DNA of 64,000 nt from Deltaproteobacteria bacterium (GTDB lineage Bacteria > Desulfobacterota > Syntrophia > Syntrophales > JAFGHS01), in the NCBI GenBank assembly GCA_016928025.1, contig JAFGLN010000065.1, positions 49,467 to 113,466 on the forward strand. Direction: 5' to 3'. Position 1 is the stretch's first letter; every line of letters begins with the position of its first letter. Made by a program: the position numbers and the translations under genes. Positions 53,595-62,413 of the stretch are shown piece by piece. Under the pieces are notes generated by a model that was not told the DNA's origin, ran no database searches, and saw only the letters and a list, made by a program, of their open reading frames with translations.

Positions 53595-53807
53595 ATGTCC
53601 ACCCAATATAATGACGAAAATACATATCAATTCCACGAAGAAGATATCTCTGGCCGGTGCTTTATCTGCAAGTACCCGACTGAAAAAATGCTGATCGTGC
53701 GGCAAATCAAAAGTATGAAGCTTGTTCACCTTTGCGCGGATTGTATGTTTGAAAATTTATCAGAATACCTTCTCGACAATACACGGCCATGGGCCGGTAA
53801 AAAATAA
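53595..53807 (+). CDS. free-standing CX2CX21CX2C zinc-finger-like protein, paralogue of the EtfB N-domain
   Basis: 70 residues from the ATG at 53595; an in-frame ATG at 53436 directly after the kinase stop would add 53 residues that match nothing. Cys22, 25, 47 and 50 have the same spacing as the EtfB N-terminal domain, and FHEEDI, LCxDC and LDNTRPW are shared; I count 31 identities in 54 aligned positions. The four cysteines probably bind zinc or a small FeS centre. No function is known to me. It lies 50 bases before nuoE, in an operon with the same promoter type as etfB. Confidence 0.8.
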   Translation: MSTQYNDENTYQFHEEDISGRCFICKYPTEKMLIVRQIKSMKLVHLCADCMFENLSEYLLDNTRPWAGKK

Positions 53808-53857
53808 TAATATTGACGGCTGTTTCAACAGATTTCCCGGTGGAAGGAGGTTGTTTT

Positions 53858-54334
53858 ATGAATAACAGAAAAGAGTTCAAAAGCCCGGTAGGCGGCGCCA
53901 TCGTCGATCCTGCCAAGCGATCCATGATGCTCGCGGCCTTGTATATTGCTCAGGAACAGAATGGGTACCTGTCTGAAGAGGCCATCCAACAGGTAGCCAA
54001 GCGCCTGAATATAACCCCTGGAGATGTATACAGCACTGCAAGTTTTTACAGCCTGTTCCGAATGAAACCCGTTGGCCGATACGTCATCCAGGTCTGTGAG
54101 GGAATCTCGTGCTATCTAAATGATGGAGCAGAAAGGGTAGCCGATTATGTCAGCGCAAAGCTGGGCATTAAACTGGGAGAGACAACTTCCGATGGAAAGT
54201 TTACGCTGGAGACCGTCCAGTGTCTTGCCTCCTGCGGAACCGCGCCGGCAATGCGTGTTAATGACCAGCTATACGAAAACCTCTCTCCGGCAATTATTGA
54301 TGACATCCTGGAACGTCTGATGGGGGAGGTGTAG
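53858..54334 (+). CDS. nuoE: NuoE-like [2Fe-2S] subunit of an NAD-linked formate dehydrogenase
   Basis: 158 residues from the ATG at 53858, preceded by AAGGAGG. A helical N-domain (YIAQEQNGYLSEEAIQQVA) and a thioredoxin-like domain with CEGISC and CLASCG, the four ligands of the [2Fe-2S] cluster. VYSTASFYSLF is the family motif. It pairs with the NuoF-like gene one base downstream. Without other complex I genes nearby, it most likely serves the FdhA below. Confidence 0.94.
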   Translation: MNNRKEFKSPVGGAIVDPAKRSMMLAALYIAQEQNGYLSEEAIQQVAKRLNITPGDVYSTASFYSLFRMKPVGRYVIQVCEGISCYLNDGAERVADYVSAKLGIKLGETTSDGKFTLETVQCLASCGTAPAMRVNDQLYENLSPAIIDDILERLMGEV

Positions 54335-54335
54335 T

Positions 54336-55601
54336 ATGACAAATTGGGAACCGGTCCTGCTGGCAAATGTCAATCGTCCGAACTCGGAAAAGATAGAGAC
54401 CTATCTGCGGTACGGGGGATATGAGGCGCTCCGGAAGGCCTTGAAGATGACCCCGGACCAGGTTACTGCCGAGGTGAAAGCCTCGGAGATAAGAGGGCGC
54501 GGCGGCGCGGGTTTCCCCACAGGGGTCAAGTGGGGCTTCTTACCGAAAGACGCACCGGTCAAATACCTGGCCGTTAATACAGATGAGGGTGAACCGGGCA
54601 CATTCAAGGATCGTCTCATTGTCGAGAGAGACCCTCATTCCATTCTGGAAGGCGTTATTATCGCAGCATACGCCATAGGTGCCAACCGTGCCTTTGTCTA
54701 TATCCGCGGCGAGTTTTTCTTAGGGGTTAAGCGCTGGATCAAGGCTATTTCGGACGCCTATCAAAAGGGCTTTCTCGGTAAAAACATCCTGGGCAGCGGG
54801 TTTGATCTGGATGTCTCTGTTCATCGAGGAGCGGGTGCATATATTTGTGGTGAAGAGACGGCCATGATTGAATCGCTTGAGGGAAAACGTGGCGTGCCAA
54901 GGACAAAGCCACCCTTTCCCGCTCAAAAAGGGATGTGGGACGAACCAACTATCGTGCAAAACTGCGAGACCCTGGCCAACGTTCCTCATATCATCCTCCG
55001 GGGAGCGAAGTGGTACGCAAGCATCGGAACCGAAAGAAGCAGGGGGATGAAAATATTCTGTGTCAGCGGGCATGTCAACAGTCCCGGAAACTTTGAACTG
55101 CCATTTGGGATCCCGTTGAAGGAGATCATCTATGAGCACGCCGGGGGTGTCCGAAGAGGAAGAAACATCAAGGCCGTCATTCCCGGCGGGACATCCACGC
55201 CCATTCTTTCCTCTGAAAAAATAAATACCCCGATGGCCTTCGAAACGCTGCAGGGCGCAGGTTCAGCTCTGGGAACGGGGGCTATCATCGTCATGGACGA
55301 GACGACCGACATGGTCGAGGTGGTGCGCCGCATCACCCGGTTTTATGTCCATGAATCATGTGGATACTGTTTTCCCTGCCGCATCGGCGGACAGCGAATG
55401 TTGTCATCTCTGGAAAGACTGGCCGGGGGTAAAGGATCAAATAAGGACATCGAGGACTTGGAGTATGTGGCCAAGGGTATGTACGGCCGGACTTTCTGCC
55501 CCCTGGGCACGGGTATGGCCGAACCGATCCTGTCGGCTTTAAGGCTCTTTCGTCCCGAGTTTGAAATGAAAGCGGCTGAAAGCGACGCCGGTTATTTCTA
55601 A
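54336..55601 (+). CDS. nuoF: NuoF-like FMN/NADH-binding subunit of an NAD-linked formate dehydrogenase
   Basis: 421 residues. GRGGAGFPTGVKWGF binds NADH/FMN, NTDEGEPGTFKDR and GAGAYICGEETAMIES are the FMN and family motifs, and SCGYCFPCRIGG plus a later Cys hold the [4Fe-4S] cluster. It is shorter than HydB-type proteins, lacking the extra N- and C-terminal ferredoxin domains. Expected role: electron exchange with NAD(H) for the FdhA-NuoEF complex; a bifurcating role with ferredoxin is possible but not shown. Confidence 0.94.
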   Translation: MTNWEPVLLANVNRPNSEKIETYLRYGGYEALRKALKMTPDQVTAEVKASEIRGRGGAGFPTGVKWGFLPKDAPVKYLAVNTDEGEPGTFKDRLIVERDPHSILEGVIIAAYAIGANRAFVYIRGEFFLGVKRWIKAISDAYQKGFLGKNILGSGFDLDVSVHRGAGAYICGEETAMIESLEGKRGVPRTKPPFPAQKGMWDEPTIVQNCETLANVPHIILRGAKWYASIGTERSRGMKIFCVSGHVNSPGNFELPFGIPLKEIIYEHAGGVRRGRNIKAVIPGGTSTPILSSEKINTPMAFETLQGAGSALGTGAIIVMDETTDMVEVVRRITRFYVHESCGYCFPCRIGGQRMLSSLERLAGGKGSNKDIEDLEYVAKGMYGRTFCPLGTGMAEPILSALRLFRPEFEMKAAESDAGYF

Positions 55602-55617
55602 AAAGAGGAGATAAGTC

Positions 55618-56013
55618 ATGCCGGAATCAAAAATTTTGATCGTTGACGATGATACAGATTTTGTTTTTTTTACCAAGACCGTTCTGGAACAAAACGGCTA
55701 TAAAGTCGTATCGGCCGGTACCGGCAACCAGGGCATGACCATGCTTGCGCGGGAAAATCCGCAACTGGTGATTCTGGACGTCATCATGTCAAGCGTCCTG
55801 GACGGTTTCACCATGAGTCGGCGTATGGCCGAGGATCCGGCCTTCAAAGATATCCCCGTCATCATGGTCACCTCCATAGCCAATACCGACTATTCTACAT
55901 TGTTTTCCGCAGATGAGAGTGCCAACATCAATGCCTTTTTGACTAAACCGATCAAACCCGAGGATCTAATCGGAAAGATTAAAGAACTCCTGTCTAAAAA
56001 GGAAAATAAATGA
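55618..56013 (+). CDS. stand-alone response regulator receiver within the FDH genes
   Basis: 131 residues, receiver only: LIVDDDTD, phospho-Asp in LVILDVIM, MVTSIAN and the TKPIK lysine. It is related to the receiver at 51946. AGAGGAG precedes the ATG. Its place between nuoF and fdhA, genes of one enzyme, is unusual and suggests that the receiver acts on or is coordinated with the enzyme. Confidence 0.9.
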   Translation: MPESKILIVDDDTDFVFFTKTVLEQNGYKVVSAGTGNQGMTMLARENPQLVILDVIMSSVLDGFTMSRRMAEDPAFKDIPVIMVTSIANTDYSTLFSADESANINAFLTKPIKPEDLIGKIKELLSKKENK

Positions 56014-56101
56014 CGGAATGATCACGTTATGGAGCTTTGGACTATCGCACCGGCTGGGGTTAAACGGTCAAGATTAAAATACTCTCACACGGAGGGAAGA
56101 G

Positions 56102-58789
56102 ATGAAAGTTACAATCAACGGAAAGCGATTTGAAATACCGCCAGGAAAAACGATCCTTCAAGCGGCCCAGGCTAATGGGATATACATTCCCACCTTGTGT
56201 TATCATGAAAAAATCGGCCCTCTGGCAAAATGCCGGGCTTGCGCGGTTGAAATAAAAGGCAATCCGAATCTGGTGACCGCCTGTAACACTCCCGTTACCG
56301 ATGGAATGGAAATCGTTACCGATTCTGATAGAGCGGTTGCCGCACAGCGCTTTGTGATCGATCTGGCCCTTTCATCGGGCAATCACGACTGTATCATCTG
56401 CGAAAAGTCCGGTGCCTGTGAGTTACAGGACGCCGCTTATTTTTTGAAGTTTGAAGACAAGGATTTCAAAAAAGGGGATTATCCTCCCAATATAGATGAC
56501 AGCTCGGCTTTCATAAGAGTCGATCACAACCGATGTATTTTGTGTGGAAGGTGCGTCGAGGCGTGCAACCATATCGTTGTCAATGGCGTCATCCAGATCA
56601 TCGACCGGGGGTTTACCTCACATATAGGTTTCGACAATAACATCCCCATGGGAGAATCATCGTGCGTTCAATGCGGCGAATGCACTCAGGTCTGCCCGGT
56701 AGGCGCCCTCACCAGCAAGAAGTCCATTGGCAAGGGACGCGCCTGGGAAGTGGAAAAAGTCAGGACCACGTGTCCCTATTGCGGGGTGGGTTGCCAGCTG
56801 GAACTTCATGTCAAGAACGGGATGATCGTGAAGGTCACCGGTGTGGAAGACGGTTCCCCCAATAAAGGCCGTCTTTGCGTCAAAGGCCGATACGGGTATG
56901 ATTTCATCTATTCCGAAGACCGGCTCACCGTCCCGCTCATTAAGGAGAAAGGAACCTTCCGGGAAGCGTCCTGGGATGAGGCGTTGGACCTGGTGGCGAA
57001 AAAATTCAAGGATATCATCAAAAAACACGGTCCGGACGCGATTGCCGGCGTGAGCTGCGCCAGAAGCACCAACGAAGATTCGTACCAGATGCAGAAGCTA
57101 TTCCGATCGGTATTGAAAACAAACAACATTGACCATTGCGCCCGTACCTGACACGCCCCCACCGTTGCCGGTCTGGCAACTGCTTTCGGTTCCGGGGCTA
57201 TGACAAACTCATTTGCAGAATTCCAGAAGGCCAAAATGTTCTTCTGTATCGGCACCAACATGACTGAGGCCCATCCGGTCGCGGCCACCTATTTAAAGAA
57301 CGCCGTCGAGAAAGGGGCCAAGCTGATTGTGGTTGACCCGAGGAGACAGCGGCTGACCGATTATGCCACGCTCTTTGCCCAGATCAAGGTCGGCTCGGAC
57401 ATCGCTTTCCTTAATGGACTGATGCACATTCTCATCAAGGAGGATTTGTATGACAAGAAATTTGTGGAACAAAACTGCGAGGGCTTCGAGGAATTCAAGA
57501 AACATATCCTGAAAAATTATCCGCCCCAAAAGGCCTCAGAGATTTCGGGGGTCAGTGTGGAAAAAATCCGGGAGATCGCCCACCTCCTCGCCTCCATCAA
57601 GCCTTGCCTGCTATGCTACACCCTGGGGATCACCGAGCATACCTCCGGAAGGAACAATGTCGTCTCCGTTGCCAACCTGCAGATGCTCTTGGGCAATATG
57701 GGTCTGGAGAGCGCGGGGGTGAATCCGCTGCGCGGCCAGAACAACGTCCAGGGCGCCTGCGATATGGGGGCCCTGCCCAATGTCTATCCGGGCTACCAGG
57801 CGGTAAGCGATCCCAAGATAAAAGAAAAATTCGAAAAGGCCTGGGGCGTCACCGGCCTCTCCGACAAACCGGGCTTGATGATCCCCGCCATGCTGGAGGC
57901 GCTGCCCACGAAGGAGGTCCGTGCTCTGTACATCTTCGGTGAAAACATGGCAAATTCCGAACCGGACATCACCCACGTTGAGCATTGTCTTGAGTCTGCT
58001 CAGTTCCTCGTCTGCAACGACATCTTTCCCACTGAGACCACACGCTTTGCCCATGTCGTATTTCCGGCGGCCGCCTGGAGCGAAGACGACGGCACGTTTA
58101 CCAACAGCGAACGAAGGGTGAGCCGGGTTCGCAAGGTTAGTTCCCCTCCGGGCCAGGCCAAACCCAATTGGTGGATCTTTAAAGAAATCGCCCGGCGCAT
58201 GGGAAGCACCTGGGATTCCGCCGGCGGACAGGATATCTGGGACAATGAGATTTCAGTTCTGACACCCTCCATGGCCGGCATCAAGTATGCCCGGATTGAA
58301 GGCGACGGTCTCCAGTGGCCGTGCCCCACGCTGGACCACCCGGGAACGCCGTTCCTGCACCGGGACGGGAAGTTCTCCCGCGGTAAAGGTTTGTTCACCG
58401 TCGCGGACTGGACGCCGCCGGCCGAAATTGCCGACGCCGAGTACCCCTATGTCCTTTCCACGGGGAGAAGGCTGTTCCATTACCATACGCGAACCCAGAC
58501 GGGTCGCTCGGGCCTGGATGCCATCCTTCCCGAGGAAACCGCCGATATTTCCGTCGAGGACGCAAAAAAACAGGGGATTGCCAATGGCGACGCTGTCCGG
58601 GTTTGGTCCCGACGGGGCGAGGTTACGGTCAAGGCCCGCGTCACGGAGGAAGTGCCGCCCGGCATGGTATGGATGGCCTTCCATTTCCGGGACGGCAATG
58701 CCAACTGGCTCACGAATCCCGTTTTCGACCCTTACACCCAGACGGCGGAATACAAGGCCTGCGCCGTCAATGTGGAGAAGAAGATGTAG
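56102..58789 (+). CDS. fdhA: selenocysteine formate dehydrogenase catalytic subunit with NuoG-like N-terminus
   Basis: 895 residues with UGA at 57149-57151 read as selenocysteine 350 (context NIDHCART-Sec-HAPTVAGL, as in FdhF). N-terminal [2Fe-2S] domain (CRACAVEI), His/Cys [4Fe-4S] region (HDCIICEKSGACELQ), two ferredoxin motifs (CILCGRCVEAC, CVQCGECTQVC), then the molybdopterin domain with its own [4Fe-4S] (CPYCGVGC). A bacterial SECIS hairpin follows the UGA. C-terminal cofactor domain (STGRRLFHYHTRTQTGR) is complete. It oxidises formate or reduces CO2; with NuoE/NuoF it makes an NAD-linked soluble enzyme. GGAGGG precedes the ATG. Confidence 0.95.
57149..57180 (+). promoter_or_regulatory. 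selenocysteine UGA and bSECIS hairpin in fdhA
   Basis: UGA at 57149-57151. Eighteen bases later comes the apical loop GGTCT (57170-57174), held by a perfect stem GTTGCC (57164-57169) / GGCAAC (57175-57180). Escherichia coli fdhF has the same GGUCU loop sequence and, by my count, the same UGA-to-loop distance, so SelB recognition is likely. Confidence 0.88.
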
Positions 58790-58848
58790 GAAGGTGATGC
58801 GGGGGCAAGGGGGGATTTTCATATAAAATAATAGGGATACAGATAAGG

Positions 58849-59571
58849 ATGGCCGCTCAATCGGAAGAAAAACCATCAACAAATCAAGGGATGTCAATCG
58901 ATATCTTTACTGTTTTGGGCCACGATCTCAAATCCCCGCTCAATGCCGTGGAGTCGTATTTGGAGATTATGCGCAACAGGGTCTTAGGCGACACCCTTGA
59001 TTCTTATATGCCGGTTGTGGAAAACTCCATTGCGCGTCTGCACCAGATGCGTGAACTCATCACCGATGTTGTGGACTGGGCAAGGATACAACAACCCTCT
59101 TCATCCCGCCCCCTGACCACACTTAACGTATCCAAGACAGCGCGTGCCGTCGTGGATGGTTATGCAAAAGAGGCACAGGCCAGGAATATCAACGTCTCCA
59201 CCGACATCGAAAATGGGATCTCCATGAAGGCCGTAGCCAGGGAAATCGAGCTCATCTTCCAACATCTCATCAGCAATGCCATAAAATACAACAAAGAAAA
59301 CGGGTCTGTTTATCTGACCCTCAAAAAAACAGACTCTCATATCGACGTGAAAGTGACGGATACGGGGATCGGTTTGTCTGCCGAAGAACAGGCAAGCCTC
59401 TTTGGAGAGTTCGTCCGCATCAAAAACAGTAAGACACAGGATATCAGAGGAACCGGTCTGGGGCTGGCCATCGTCAAAAAACTGGTCGAACTGTATCAGG
59501 GTACGGTTTCTTTAAGGAGTGAACCCGATAATGGATCGACCTTCTCCCTTATTCTTAATCCCGGAGCGTGA
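58849..59571 (+). CDS. soluble histidine kinase without sensor domain
   Basis: 240 residues: HisKA with TVLGHDLKSPLN near residue 27 and an ATPase domain (HLISNAIKYN, DTGIGLS, GTGLGLAIVKKL). No sensor or membrane part. It starts 59 bases after fdhA and may be co-transcribed. It could phosphorylate the free receivers at 51946 or 55618, which lack a dedicated kinase with output. Confidence 0.88.
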   Translation: MAAQSEEKPSTNQGMSIDIFTVLGHDLKSPLNAVESYLEIMRNRVLGDTLDSYMPVVENSIARLHQMRELITDVVDWARIQQPSSSRPLTTLNVSKTARAVVDGYAKEAQARNINVSTDIENGISMKAVAREIELIFQHLISNAIKYNKENGSVYLTLKKTDSHIDVKVTDTGIGLSAEEQASLFGEFVRIKNSKTQDIRGTGLGLAIVKKLVELYQGTVSLRSEPDNGSTFSLILNPGA

Positions 59572-59691
59572 ACCGGATAAACGGAATATTTTCGATGGTC
59601 GCAAAGCCATTGAAACAGATGAGCAGGCACTGATCGTCTTTATCAGTCTAAAACAACAGGCATCCATCAAAATGCCAAGGAGGATGAAACG

Positions 59692-60147
59692 ATGAACCAG
59701 GATGAATTCAAGAAGATCATTTCTCATGCCATCCGTCAGGAAGTCGAGGCGTTTACGTTTTACAATGCGGTAGCCGACAGAACGAAGGACGCGAATCTCA
59801 AAAGGCTTTTCAAAGACCTTGCACAAGAAGAAAAAAAACACAAGCTCACTTTGGAAGAATGCCTTGAGAAAGGCACGGGTAAAATGCATTTTTCCGAATC
59901 TGCAGATTATAAAGTCGTGGATGCGCTTCCAACGCCCCCGCTGACGCCCGATCTTAAACCTGTCGAGGGGTTGGTCATCGCCATCAAAAAAGAACTCGAA
60001 GCTATGCAGATGTATACCCAACTGGCAAAAGCGAGCGCGGACGCCGCGCAAAAGAACATTTTTCTTGAACTTGCATCAATGGAACGAGGCCACAAGAGTA
60101 AACTTGAGGATCTATATACGAATATGGCATTCCCTGAAGTATGGTAA
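59692..60147 (+). CDS. rubrerythrin-like diiron protein (no rubredoxin domain)
   Basis: 151 residues. Two ferritin-like halves carry Glu and ExxH-type ligands: RQEVEAF and EEKKHKL in the first, KKELEAM and SMERGHK in the second. The C-terminal rubredoxin CxxC pairs are absent. Likely peroxide-reducing or diiron storage role that protects the oxygen-sensitive FDH. AGGAGGATG upstream. Distance to the kinase is 120 bases. Confidence 0.82.
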   Translation: MNQDEFKKIISHAIRQEVEAFTFYNAVADRTKDANLKRLFKDLAQEEKKHKLTLEECLEKGTGKMHFSESADYKVVDALPTPPLTPDLKPVEGLVIAIKKELEAMQMYTQLAKASADAAQKNIFLELASMERGHKSKLEDLYTNMAFPEVW

Positions 60148-60367
60148 GGCGTCCTTATTTTCTTGTGGGCCATTTCCGGGCGTTCGGTACAAAGACGGTT
60201 CCGTAATGACGCATCCGATCATTTCGGCGGTCCCTGCTCTCTCATTGGATCATCAATAAAACACCGGCTTGACTTTTTTACGGCTTAGGAGCAAATTATT
60301 TGTCATAGAATAAGGCATCGTCAACAGGTCAATCCAGCAAATGAACCTTTCTTTTAGAGGTGATGCC

Positions 60368-60463
60368 ATGAAACCGATCAAGATAACCCTGTTCTCAGAT
60401 GTGGAGAAGAGGGTTTTTTTCCGTTCTAAATCAAAAAAGGAGGACGACGATGAACTTATTTGA
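60368..60463 (+). CDS. possible 31-residue small protein or leader peptide
   Basis: ATG at 60368 preceded by AGAGGTGAT at good spacing; the frame reads to a TGA at 60461. The peptide is strongly charged (KSKKEDDDELI at its end) and overlaps the start of the rubrerythrin-like gene by 14 bases in another frame. It could couple translation to that gene. No family is recognised; it may be a chance frame. Confidence 0.3.
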   Translation: MKPIKITLFSDVEKRVFFRSKSKKEDDDELI

Positions 60464-60941
60464 AGCCGGCGACATTCTTGAATTCGCCATAAGAATCGAG
60501 GAAAACGGTGAGAATTTTTATCGCTATGCCGTACAGATCATAAAAGGTGAAGACACAAAAAAAATGTTTGCCCGTCTCGCGGATGAGGAAGGCCGGCACA
60601 GGAAAACCTTCGAGGAGCTTTATGCCGGTCTGGAAAAAAAAGATATCCCGGAAAGTTACGACGGCGAGTACCGGGCATATCTTCATGATTATGTCGACAA
60701 CAGCATTGCCTTTTCCCGAGCGGCTTTGGACAGGATCCTGCTGAAGGTGACGGATACGCTGTCGGCCATTGACTTCGCCATGCGGCGTGAGATGGATTCC
60801 ATCTTGTACTATAGCGAGATTAAGCAGTTCGTGCCTGCCGCTCAGCATCCAATGATCGACAAGATCATCGAAGAGGAGAGACGCCATTTCTCTATTTTAT
60901 CGGAAATCAGAAAAAAAATCGGTGTTAAAAAAAGCGACTGA
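60450..60941 (+). CDS. second rubrerythrin-like ferritin-fold protein
   Basis: 163 residues from the ATG at 60450 with AAGGAGG upstream. Diiron ligands: RIEENGENFY and ADEEGRHRKTFEEL in the first half, MRREMDSILYYSEI and EEERRHFSIL in the second. No rubredoxin domain. Similar in layout to the protein at 59692 but only distantly alike. A probable reductive peroxide-scavenging role; its redox partner is not encoded next to it. Confidence 0.82.
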   Translation: MNLFEAGDILEFAIRIEENGENFYRYAVQIIKGEDTKKMFARLADEEGRHRKTFEELYAGLEKKDIPESYDGEYRAYLHDYVDNSIAFSRAALDRILLKVTDTLSAIDFAMRREMDSILYYSEIKQFVPAAQHPMIDKIIEEERRHFSILSEIRKKIGVKKSD

Positions 60942-60981
60942 ACTGTCCGTTGCCCAATAACCATTGCTCGGTGCCTGTATC

Positions 60982-62148
60982 ATGCCGGAAGAAGTCACTG
61001 TTACACAAGATATTCTGCTGGAGCTTCTGGAAAATATCAATGTAGGCGTCTATCGAAGTACGAGCGGAGCCGGCGGGCGGTTTCTATATGCCAACCGGGC
61101 TATGGCCACCATGTTCGGGTATGACTCGATAGCTGATCTTTTGTCCATCACGGTCTCCGACCTCTATGTGCGGCCGGAAGACAGGCAGCGCTTTGTCGAT
61201 TTTGTCTCACAGAAGGGCGAAGTCATGCAGGCCGAAATGGAAATGAAGAAAAAAGACGGCGCCTTGGTCTGGATGTCTCTTTGCGTGGTCGCCCAATACG
61301 ACCCCAATAGGCGCCTCAAATGGATGGATGGCGTGATCGAAGATATTACCCGGCGCAAAAACATGGAAGAGGAACTGGCCAAATCCCGCACCCTGGAATC
61401 CTTGGGGATTTTGGGCGGCGGGATTGCCCATGATTTCAATAATTCTCTTGCATCGATTGTGGCTTGTGTGAGCCTTGTCGCCGGAGAACTGGGGAAAGAT
61501 CACCCCCGAACCCCTGTTTTGGAATGGGTTCTTGAGCTTTGTGAAAAAAGTGCCGTCATGGCAAGAAAATTGATCGTCTTTTCTAAAAGTGAATTGCCGG
61601 GCAGAAAAGAAAAAAAAACAACCGACACCCTCATCAGGCAGGCCGTAGCGAAATGTTCGCTGAAGGGTATTTCCGGAATCAAGATCATCATTGATACAGC
61701 GGACGATGCAGGGCATGTGGAAATAAATGAAGAGCAGTTCAACGAAGTGATTCGTAATATGATCATCAATGCAATCGAAGCCATTGAAGAACGAAGAAAA
61801 ATGTTTTCCGGCGTTTCAAAAAATGAGGACGGGGACGGGTTCGACGGCGGACGCATCAGCATCAGCGCGGAAAACGCCTTCATGCCTGAAGATAATATTT
61901 TTTCAATCCCGGCAGGCCAATATGTGAAGTTTTGTATGGAAGACAACGGTATTGGAATACCTAAGGCTTTTTTGCTGAAGGTCTTTTATCCGTACTTTAC
62001 AACACGACCTGCTAAAAACACCAAAAGTAAGGGGCTTGGCCTGGCATATTGCTATGCCGTCGTAAAAAAGCATGGCGGAGCAGCGACCGTCGAATCGGAA
62101 GAAGGCAAAGGCGCTAAATTCATTTTTTACCTGCCGGCAGTCGGGTGA
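60982..62148 (+). CDS. PAS-domain histidine kinase
   Basis: 388 residues from the ATG at 60982; a TTG at 60964 is also open. A PAS/PAC domain (about 12-130; FLYANRAMATMFGY, DGVIEDITRRK), then a dimerisation box GGIAHDFNNSLASIV and an ATPase domain (NMIINAIEAIEE, DNGIGIP, SKGLGLAYCYAVV). AHDFNN rather than AHEINN puts it in the NtrB-like soluble hybrid-type group. No ribosome site is obvious. It has no receiver or partner beside it. Confidence 0.86.
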   Translation: MPEEVTVTQDILLELLENINVGVYRSTSGAGGRFLYANRAMATMFGYDSIADLLSITVSDLYVRPEDRQRFVDFVSQKGEVMQAEMEMKKKDGALVWMSLCVVAQYDPNRRLKWMDGVIEDITRRKNMEEELAKSRTLESLGILGGGIAHDFNNSLASIVACVSLVAGELGKDHPRTPVLEWVLELCEKSAVMARKLIVFSKSELPGRKEKKTTDTLIRQAVAKCSLKGISGIKIIIDTADDAGHVEINEEQFNEVIRNMIINAIEAIEERRKMFSGVSKNEDGDGFDGGRISISAENAFMPEDNIFSIPAGQYVKFCMEDNGIGIPKAFLLKVFYPYFTTRPAKNTKSKGLGLAYCYAVVKKHGGAATVESEEGKGAKFIFYLPAVG

Positions 62149-62278
62149 ACGCAGAACGGAATGTGGCAGGAATATCATAAGGCCAAGCCGAGCAAGGCGA
62201 GCGCTTAAGACTTTTTGTAGACTTCTTTTCACTCAAAGGGCGCGCCTTAATAAGCCTCTTCTTATGCTGAATATCTCC

Positions 62279-62307
62279 TTGACACAGAAATTTCCTCTTC
62301 ATATACT
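62279..62307 (+). promoter_or_regulatory. sigma-70 promoter of the last histidine kinase
   Basis: TTGACA (62279-62284), a 17-base spacer and TATACT (62302-62307) form the closest sigma-70 match I saw in the window. The start site would be near 62314, about 100 bases before the kinase ATG. It indicates that this kinase is not part of the FDH transcript. Confidence 0.65.
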
Positions 62308-62413
62308 ACACCCCTAAAAAGGAAGTTTTTATCAAAAATAATAATGAATTATCGATTTACTTCCGGATAAGAAAAGAGCCTTTTCTGTCCATCCTTTCAG
62401 GAGAAATAATCAA

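Noticed and set aside
57149..57151. Apparent stop splitting fdhA into two genes or a pseudogene
   Set aside because: The UGA is at the exact selenocysteine position of FdhF-type enzymes and is followed by a matching SECIS hairpin; both flanks align as one protein.
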